This document shows, in pieces, positions 56,341 through 64,000 of a DNA stretch of 64,000 bases (the stretch's first letter is position 1; each line of letters begins with the position of its first letter). The notes beneath the pieces were generated by a model. That model worked only from the letters and a program-made list of their open reading frames with translations, ran no database searches and was not told the DNA's origin. A program made the position numbers and the translations under genes. The DNA comes from Melieria omissa (lineage: Eukaryota > Arthropoda > Insecta > Diptera > Ulidiidae): assembly GCA_963971225.1 (NCBI GenBank), contig OZ020267.1, forward strand, positions 30,829,798-30,893,797, in the 5' to 3' direction.

Positions 56341-57770
56341 TGAACCTTAACCATGAGTTTGGCTAAATAGTTAACAACATATAAAAATCTCGAAACACAA
56401 AAAATCGTAAATATATTTAATGTTATTTTAACTATTTTTGTTATTTTTCTATTCAAAACATTCAGTTTTTTATGTCTCTGATAATAAGAATTATTTTTCG
56501 ACCATATATGTAGATTCTGTTTTTAGTAGTTCGAACAATATCTAAACAAAAACCATTTAACTCTTTGTGTTTAGAAAAAGTATAAAATTTCTATATACCT
56601 TCTAATACTTTGCCACAATCTGTATTCAATGTTACAGTAGACTTTTGAAAAAAATACAAATTTTTCAGAATTGTTTGTTTTAGTAAACAGTTGAAAATAA
56701 TTCAAGTCAAAATTAATTCAATCAACTTCCACTTTGCAGCGCAATGACCAGCTTCAACGCACTTTAAATCAATACTGATTTCAATAAATCCATTCGTGTT
56801 TATTCTAACTGATTATTACAAAAGATTTTGTCGTCTAATGCAACATCGCGGAAATCCCAGCGCGATCTATGCATTGAGTAATTGGCTTTTCAACATAACC
56901 TAATCTTAGCTATATTTGTTATGAAAGACATATTCAGCGAGAACACTATTTTGCTAACCTTTTGTCGAGAAAAAACTTATTGTTTTATAAAAGCCATTTG
57001 AACCACAAAATAATTCAGACACAATGTGTTGCACAATGTGTGAATGTTCCAGACACAAATCCATTAAAAATTGCACTGTTTATGTGGCAAGTCGGGCGAG
57101 AAACACTGCACTATAAAGCGTAGGTTTTTGTTTTTCATCTTTAAAGCATGTTTTTCACTTCTGAAAATTGTGACTGGGGCAATTTGGCTTAGTCATGGAA
57201 GTAACTCGAAAATATGACGTTTTACAACTGTGATTTGCGTGATGTTGATGCAATTTGCCTGATTTTTTTTAATTGGAAATGCAACGAATCATTACGCGGG
57301 GCGTCGGTCTTAACAAATTACTACACTTGCCGCAGATCAACTTACATGATTAATGAACCTTCAACGATTACAGTTAGAGGCTGAGAAGGACGAGTGTCAT
57401 TTGTTACTCGTACACTCCAGGAATCTGCACTCACTGAAAATGCGTAATTACCCAGAAAAGGACTGTATTTTGCAATAGGATTTTAAAAATGTATGTTTGT
57501 GAAGTGCCATAAAATATAAAAAGCTTAAAAAAAATGTCATAAATAATAAAATAAAAATTTTATAATTAATAATTTAATTTTGGAAAAAACTTTTAAACAA
57601 AGTTTTAAATTCCGTACTATTTTTTTGCTCTTTTTATTAAAATAAAAATTTCATATATAATAATAATTAATTCATAAAAAATTTTTAAACAAAATTTAAA
57701 ATTTCGTAATATTTTTTCCTCTTTTAAAATTGTTTTGAAAGTGTTTATATTTTTCCGGAAAGTACGAATC
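56090..57770. other. AT-rich intergenic DNA
   Basis: Apart from the diverged repeat at 56185-56340, no feature. 57500-57720 is a repetitive AT stretch in which TAATTTTGGAAAAAACTTTT-like blocks recur twice. Confidence 0.5.
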
Positions 57771-57776
57771 TGTCGT

Positions 57777-58195
57777 GTGTAGTGTGAAGTTTTCAAATCA
57801 AATTATGTGTATTGAAACGAAAAGGCGCTCTGTGCTGTGCATGAACGCTTTTGCAAGCATACTTTTAGGCATGCACGGTGAGGTACGGCAAGGTTCGCGA
57901 GAAATGGGATGTGCGAGAATGGTCGAGCATTTTCCAATTGGAAGTTGCAAGAAACTTCGGCGCGATAAGAAAACTGGTATAAAAGTAGCAGTGTGCAGCG
58001 CAGGGAGTCGAGTCTGTGTTGAGCAAGCAATGGGGAAACATGCAATAGTAGTAGTGTAAAGTAGAACAAGTGTAAATTTGTAAATAAAGTGATTGTTAGT
58101 TTTGACTACGTTGCGCTGAATAACTGAAGTTGTTTTATTTTCACACACAATCAAAACGAACCTTGGAAGACGAGTTTGGAATTTTCGTAACAATA
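57777..58195 (+). mobile_element. Possible solo LTR
   Basis: A GGTATAAAAGTAGCAG TATA-type box (about 57976) is followed by AATAAAGTGA (58083) about 105 bp later, a promoter/poly(A) order typical of an LTR. The segment could run from a TGTAGTG start to a TTCGTAACA end. GAAGTTTTCAAATCAA occurs at both sides (57786 and 58213). No target duplication of 4-6 bp could be fixed, so this is tentative. Confidence 0.35.
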
Positions 58196-58439
58196 TATAA
58201 AAATAAGTAATGTAATGAAGTTTTCAAATCAAGTCAAGTGTATCAACATTTAAAAATAAGTAATGCGTTCAAATACCCTTCAGACCCTAATGCATCAATT
58301 TTGCTGGTAAGTTACTTTTATTTAATGAATATTATTCAAACCGGCATGATTTGGTTGTTCCGATTGTTGTTGTATGTTTACTGTCCTCATTGTTTCAAAA
58401 TCTCAAATATTGTCTTGAAAGCAATATAGTTACATCTAT

Positions 58440-59395
58440 ACATATATATCTACAGTATCTCTCTGCTGTCCGCAGTCCCCGTGATGCTGATGATCTACAG
58501 TCTGATTTGGACAGCGTCAACCTGTGGTGCAATAGAGACCAGCTTTCATTAAATCTTAAAAATTGCTTTTATATGACGTTCTGTAAATCGTCAGCTTTTA
58601 TCCAGTCCTCATATCATATTGCTAGTACGCCTCTCGAGAGGCTAAGCGTCTTCACAGACCTTGGCGTAATCTTTGACCCCAAGTTGCCGTTTATTAATCA
58701 TGTGAACTTCATTAACTCTAAATCCTACTTTTTGCTAGTATTGGTCCGTCGTAACAGTTTCGAATTCTCTGATCCCTACACCCTCAAGCTCCTATACACT
58801 TCTTTTTTAGATCTCGTCTAGAGTATGCGTCTTTTGTCTGGAATCCATATTATTCTTTTCATTGTAATCGTATTGAACGAATTCAAAAATACTTCTTGAA
58901 TGTTGGCCTTCGATCTCTAAAGTTTTCCAATCCCATTCCTCCGTATCTATCGCGTTGCTCACTCATAAACCTTAAATCACTTGAGAGTAGAAGAACTATC
59001 TCTTTGGTGTTCGTCCATGAGGTTATTAGTGGTTCTGTTCATTGTCCTTACCTCCTGAGTCTACTTAACTTCAATGTTCCTTCTCGTGTCCTCCGCTACT
59101 ACGACTTATTTGTCATATCTCCCTGCAGATCTTACGCTTTGAATGCCCCTTTGGTGAGAGCGCTTTCCGAATTTAACAAGATTTGTGATTCTCTTAACCT
59201 CGATCTTTCGATTTCCAAACAAGAATTAAAATCGCGTCTGAATTGCTTTTATAAATAACGTTATTCTCATTGTTATTCTATTTTTAAGTTTTATTCCAAT
59301 TGTTAATATATTTTTAAGTTCTTTTATTGTTGTTTGCTTAGTCTGTAAGTTCATTAGACTTGAAATACATGAAATAAATTACGAAAGATAAACAT
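58440..59395 (+). mobile_element. 5'-truncated LINE, reverse-transcriptase C-terminal third
   Basis: The + strand from 58450 reads LSAVRSPRDADDLQSDLDSV, NLWCNRDQLSLNLKNC, then SVFTDLGVIFDPKLPFINHV: the DLxxLxxWCxxNxLxLNxxKC and LGVxFDxxLxFxxH blocks of Jockey-like non-LTR reverse transcriptases. A stop/frameshift near 58820 precedes YASFVWNPYY, RIERIQKYFL and a C-terminus ending SRLNCFYK with TAA near 59258. About 130 bp of 3' UTR follows, to GAAATACATGAAATAAATT. Catalytic YxDD and earlier domains are absent. Confidence 0.8.
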
Positions 59396-59596
59396 TTTGT
59401 TAGGATTGTAAATTTAAGTTAATATCATTAGTTCGCTATGAAGAAAATTTAAAATTGATTAGCTGGCTGCCTCATATATAATTTTAATGGTCTGGATTTT
59501 AATTTGAAAAAGTAATGACCCACCCACTTTTCGATTAAGGCCGTAAACAATAGTAAAGCTCTCAAAGCTATCGATTTTAGTCTTCTTCAGTCATCT

Positions 59597-60165
59597 TCAA
59601 TGACGAATGTCGCATTGTGGCCGTAAAAGAGATGTAGCACACGCGAGGAGAAGAGTGGGAGAACGATTTGCTGATGCCTGCGTTCTACTACAGTCAAACA
59701 TGCACCGCAAGCATGCATTGCAATGATTTGGAGCTAAATTACAGTGAAGGTCCTGGCCCATAAAAATGCCTTTAATGTTTAATGCAGTCTTCCAATTTGT
59801 TAAGGTCCTTAAAATTTGTTTTGGGCGCTTTGCCGATGCTTTTGTTACTAAATAAATAAAATAATTAAAATATCTAGACTGTATTAAACATTGGACTTCG
59901 ACGTGATATGGTGGCCGAACTTTCTCTGTCACCACCCGGGTCTCTCTCTAGATGAAGATGAAAATCCCTAGGCTCTACCTTCTTGTACAACTCGAATAAC
60001 CTCGGGACTTACTAGGGGTTTATTCACAATTCAAGTTGGCTTGTATAGGCTCTCCGACTTGAAGTAAGATCACTTTCTCCTTGTGGTATCACAATGGGCC
60101 CATTCTGTGATCTAAGTGTGTCTTTCGACAAGTCCCAAACTCCGACAGGCACCTAAACCTGACCT
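59597..60165 (+). mobile_element. LINE family A 3' end
   Basis: 3' UTR signature on the + strand: CACCCGGGTCTCTCTCTAGA, ATCCCTAGGCTCTACCTTCT, TTGTGGTATCACAATGGGCC, TCTAAGTGTGTCTTTCGAC, AAGTCCCAAACTCCGACAGG, CACCTAAACCTGACC. A decayed ORF end may lie upstream (59760-59860). No intact frame. Confidence 0.7.
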
Positions 60166-60169
60166 AAAT

Positions 60170-62280
60170 GTATTGAAAATTATTTACACATCGTTCGTTA
60201 TTCAATGGACAGATATACATATGTATATACAAAGTACAGATATGCTTTGGCTTAGCTAAAAACTTTTGCCTACTAACAATTTGCTGGTAACCACAAATCG
60301 TCAGATTGGAAGCAACGGCTGCAGTTGAAGCGATGCATTGATAAATTGAGACCGACACGAGCGCCGACGAGCTGACATTTGCTGATTTTGTTTATCCAAA
60401 GTGCACATTGCTGACGCTATCTACAAACAGAACTAACACGCCTTTTGTGTCACAATTAACTGAATTTCATTTGATGCTGAACTCATTTTGAATACTTGCG
60501 TGCGTGTTGTTTGTGCATTCGACTACCGACTGGGTGCTACATACTTATATGATTTGCATTTTCACAAAGCGAACACGTTATCGGTGCAACAATGGGCCAG
60601 CGTAGCTGCTTGATTTGTGACTACAAAAACCCTTAACTATCAACAAGTGGCAATTGGTTCGGTTTGGAAAATTCAAAGCAATTCAAGGCAATAAAATTTG
60701 TTTACAGACTGAAATAACGTTAACAATTCGATAGTTAAATGTACATAAAGGTACTCAGATTAATGCGGCAACTTGATACGAACATGTTTACAACTTATGA
60801 GCACTTTGCGTTGGCATTAAGTGTTTTTATGTGTAGACAAAGCAATTATTTGCCAAAAAGCCAACAACTTGTAAGACACGAAAAACTTACAGCAGTGCAA
60901 AAAAGGCATTGAAAATTGTTATCTTATCGGAGTGTAAAATTGAATTTAGTGCATATTTAGCAGTAAGTGACAAGTGCACTGCACCAGCGGCCGAGTGGTT
61001 GTAATTGCTTTTGTGTTACACAAAAGCGCTGTAACCCTGTGTGGGGGTGTGTGTGTAAGTGCGTCAACAAAGCAGCCCTCAGACACATTTGTGTTGGTAT
61101 AGATGACAGGCTTTGTATGCAGCAATTTGAGTACTTTTACATATATAATTTCAATTTTCTATTGAACTTCTCACGTCTGTTTTGGTTGCCGTGTGTGCAC
61201 TTTTCTCCATAACCCAATTAATCAGAAAAAAAGTGTCCGTGTGTCGAAGCAACTAAGCCGCATACACTTTTCAATTATTACAATTTTTTTGTTTAGTTTT
61301 ATTTTTCATTATTTGCCGATAAAGCAAACCATAGGCCATGTATATAGTAATTTATCGCAATCATTGTTTTTGTTTTTTGTATTATTTGTGACGGCAACGC
61401 ATTTTGCTTGGCTACAGTTGCTCACACAATCGGCCCAAAAAACATATTCGAACTAATTGATGCTTGCGAAAAGTTGAGCTTTGAACTTGTTGCTGCGTCA
61501 GCTAGATTTGTCTTTTTCTATGTAATGACTACACACATACGACCGCAGTTTCCCCCCATGAATAATGCAGCGCATGCATTTTGTATTTCGCAGTAATTTC
61601 TAATTGAACAATTATGCATTTCTAATTGATGCACAATTACGCACTGAAATTATGCCTTTTGCAATGGGAAAAACTGTGGCGACGTTGTAGTAATTGTGCG
61701 CGTCTGAGTCGAAGCTGTAAAAGTTCAATTAAAAAGCCTTAACTTGTTTGATTAAGCGTTTATATTCACTATTTAATTAATTAATAAAGTGTGTAAACAC
61801 TTAACCGCAATTACTGTACAGTTGTTTGATTTGAATGACATTTTTTACATGGATTGAGTAGAGCAACAAGAAACAAAAGTTAAACTCTCCAGATTGTTTG
61901 ATAAGTGAATATGATATATGTACTTATGTATGTATGTGTAACCGCAAACATCTCAGCCTCCCAAAACTCAATAGCTGTTTTTATATCAATCAGAATTTAA
62001 CATAGTTGTGAAATTATCTGCAAGCCATAACCTCAAACACCCGCAACACCTCCTCAACATCCCAAACATCAAACAATCAAAGTTTTTTAGCTCTAATCTA
62101 TGACCCTGAATAACCTTAATTACTTTGGTGGCTTAATTGATTCATAACGGTGAAGAAGCTGGTGAGCGATGAAGCATCATTAGAACAAAAATTCGATTCA
62201 AACACGAACGTACTCAAGAGTCTCAATATATATAAATTGTAGTTTTAACATTTTCAATAAATTTTAGAACTCTGATGAAA
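60170..62280. other. Intergenic DNA without recognised feature
   Basis: 60960-61600 is mid-GC with (TG)n near 61048, but frames show no family signature. Otherwise AT-rich. Confidence 0.45.
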
Positions 62281-62286
62281 AAACTA

Positions 62287-63489
62287 TTGGATGAGTGCAT
62301 AAGTTCGTGTCCGATTTTATTAGGTGGCGTTTCAATTGTTCACGGTTGGTACTCATGACTGAAATATATATTTGTTGATTTTGATTTCTTTGAGTTTGCT
62401 TGTTGGAAAAGCGCATTGAAAATGGATAACGAAAACGAACATTGCCGTCATATTATGTTATACGAGTTTCGGAAAGGAAAAACTGTTGGCGCTGCAACGA
62501 AAGCTATTCAAGCAGTTTATTTGGACCGTGCACCAGCGCTTCGCGCAGTGCAGAAATGGTTTGCTAAATTTCGAGTTGGTGATTTTAACCTCAAAGACCA
62601 ACCTCGCGCTGGACGGCCTTCCGACCTTGACGACGACGTTATTCGCACTCTTGTCAAGAGAACTGAACGTCAACAAATCAACTGCATTTCGTCATTTAAA
62701 AAAGGTTGGGTACACTTTGAAGCTCGATACTTGGGTGCCGCATCAGTTGAGTGAAAAAAAGAAATCGGACCGTGTAACAACAGCCATTTCTTTGCTTCGA
62801 CGTATCAAAACTGATCCTTTTCTGGATCGGTTTGTGAAAGGTGACGAGAAATGGATTATGTACAACAGTGTCCAACGAAAACAAACATGGAAACAGGCAC
62901 ACGAGAAGGCGGAACCGGTCTCCAAAGGTGGATTGCATCCGATGAAGGTGTTGCTGTGTGTTTGGTGGGATATCCGAGGATTGATATATTTTGTGCTCTT
63001 GCCCGTTGGCGAAACGATTATCGCGAATAAGTATTGTCAGCAATTGGCCCAATTAAAGAAAGCAATTGAAGAAAAACGTCCGATTTTGGCCAATCGCAAA
63101 GGAGTCCTCTTCCACCACGACAACGCCAGAACACATGTTGCAAAACCAACTCTGTCCAAACTGAAGCAGATGAACTGGGAAATCATGTCGCATCCTCCAT
63201 ATTCACCAGACATCGCGCCTTCTGATTACCACTTATTCCGATCATTGCAGAACAATTTGAATGGAAAAAGATTTAAAACCGTGGACGACGTTAAAAACCA
63301 CCTTGTCCTCTTTTCTAACGAAAAAACGCGTGATTTTTATGAATCCGGCATTCGTAAGTTGGTTGATCGTTGGGAGTGGATTGCCGAATATGATGGCGAA
63401 TACATAATTGATTAATAAAGATTTTGTTTTGAAAAATTTCAATTTGAGTTTTGACTTAAAATCGGGCACGAACTTATACACTCATCCAA
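62287..63489 (+). mobile_element. Nearly complete mariner element
   Basis: TA at 62285-62286 and 63490-63491. Inverted repeats of about 32 bp (left starts TTGGATGAGTGCATAAGTTC; the right end is its complement with 2 mismatches). Length 1203 bp, slightly short of the usual 1.25-1.3 kb. Contains one frameshifted transposase. Looks relatively young because the ends are well preserved. Confidence 0.95.
62422..63415 (+). pseudogene. mariner transposase with an N-terminal frameshift/deletion
   Basis: ATG at 62422 opens MDNENEHCRHIMLYEFRKGK, then AVQKWFAKFRVGDFNLKDQP and AGRPSDLDDDVIRTLVK. Around 62660-62680 the frame shifts and about a dozen residues of the second helix-turn-helix are lost. The rest is intact: ELNVNKSTAFRHLKKVGYTL, DTWVPHQLSEK, FVKGDEKWIMYN (first Asp), HHDNARTHVAK (second) and PYSPDIAPSDYHLFRSL, giving the DD34D spacing. 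It ends EYDGEYIID. As it stands it cannot make a full transposase. Confidence 0.92.
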
Positions 63490-63494
63490 TATAA

Positions 63495-63650
63495 GTTACC
63501 TCATCTGTCATTACCCGGCTCTCTCTACACGAAGGTGGAAATCCTTAGGTTCTCTTTTCTTGGACGATCACATTTTCTTTGCGGTATCACAATGGGCCCT
63601 TTTTGCGGCCTAAGTGTGTCTTTCGACAAGTCGTGTGCCCAGGCAGCCAC
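63495..63650 (+). mobile_element. LINE family A 3' tail
   Basis: Contains CGGCTCTCTCTACACGAAGG, AAATCCTTAGGTTCTCTTTT, GCGGTATCACAATGGGCC, GCGGCCTAAGTGTGTCTTTC and CCAGGCAGCCACTTTA. Lies directly between the mariner right end and a TTAA element. Confidence 0.75.
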
Positions 63651-63655
63651 TTTAC

Positions 63656-64000
63656 CCCTTTCGCTATTTTGTTGCCATATGGCAACATGCTACTTTGTGG
63701 GCGCCTGAAACCTCTATGGTTTCAAGAATACATTTTTTGTTGGTCCTTAGAATAGTTTGAAGTTTTAGAAAAAATACGAAATTAATAAACTGAATATTTA
63801 AGTTTCAACAAGAAAAGTATACACGTTTTTTAATGGTATACCTTGACATAGTAAAGAAAGAAGAAGCAGAAAAAACTAGATAACTTTTTATTTTGACGTT
63901 TTTTATCAAATTAGATACGTTTTTATTTTAATTTTGGCTGAAGTTCATGAAGAAATATTCAAATTTTCGTTTTGCGTAAAAAGTTAAAGCCTAAAACGTA
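63656..64000. mobile_element. TTAA-type MITE, cut by the window end
   Basis: End CCCTTTCGCTA preceded by TTAC (a one-base variant of TTAA). Perfect palindrome GTTGCCATATGGCAAC at 63671-63686, 15 bp inside. The body matches the complement of 43010-43510 (TTGTTGGTCCTTAGAATAG, AGTTTGAAGTTTTAG). The other end lies beyond the window. Confidence 0.75.

Noticed and set aside
57775..58059. Open frame of 94 residues as a gene
   Set aside because: No motif, and it lies over a TATA/poly(A) arrangement that looks more like an LTR.
1..64000. CRISPR arrays, bacterial operons, riboswitches or rRNA
   Set aside because: Introns, TE content and composition are those of a fly nuclear genome; no such feature was seen.

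Overview
The window is a piece of nuclear genome from a higher fly (Diptera, Schizophora). The evidence is short GT-AG introns of about 55-90 bp, two multi-exon genes whose products match insect families, CAA/CAG-rich tracts, (CA)n repeats and abundant mariner, hAT, Harbinger and CCTAA-tailed LINE debris. A tephritid fruit fly is my best guess; this is inference and no species marker was read.

Only two cellular protein-coding genes are supported. On the + strand, 19249-30593 holds twelve exons of a single-pass membrane receptor with four Ig domains, four fibronectin III domains and a long low-complexity cytoplasmic tail. All exon phases agree and it ends at a stop. The signal-peptide exon was not found, so the 5' end is open. 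Architecture and neighbour suggest the orthologue of Drosophila plum (CG6490), an Ig-superfamily protein linked to TGF-beta signalling in axon pruning. On the - strand, 45859-42581 holds six exons of a complete 755-residue alpha/beta hydrolase of the SERAC1 family. The two genes converge across about 12 kb of transposon-rich DNA.

Layout: 1-19 kb is intergenic or upstream-intron DNA with LINE 3' ends, a mariner pseudogene, a TTAA-flanked MITE, an inverted pair of repeats and a satellite block. 19-30.6 kb is the receptor gene, whose 5.5-kb intron carries a MITE, satellite repeats, LINE tails and a 0.65-kb (TTTTA)n array. 31-42 kb is the convergent intergenic region with nested transposons. 42.6-45.9 kb is the hydrolase. 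46-64 kb is repeat-rich: Tc1-type MITE, LINE remnants, a tRNA-derived SINE with intact target duplications, and a nearly complete mariner.

The most interesting signal is a set of short TTAA-flanked elements (9.3, 20.3, 31.7, 34.0, 34.4, 37.7, 40.8, 43.0 and 63.7 kb). They share a CCC(T/A)-type terminus. All carry a palindrome or hairpin 13-22 bp inside one end only, but the palindrome sequence differs from element to element. Other strong observations are a three-deep transposon nest (mariner containing a hAT-like element containing a TTAA element), a TTAA element sitting exactly in a Harbinger transposase reading frame, and a SINE whose 3' tail copies that of the local LINE.
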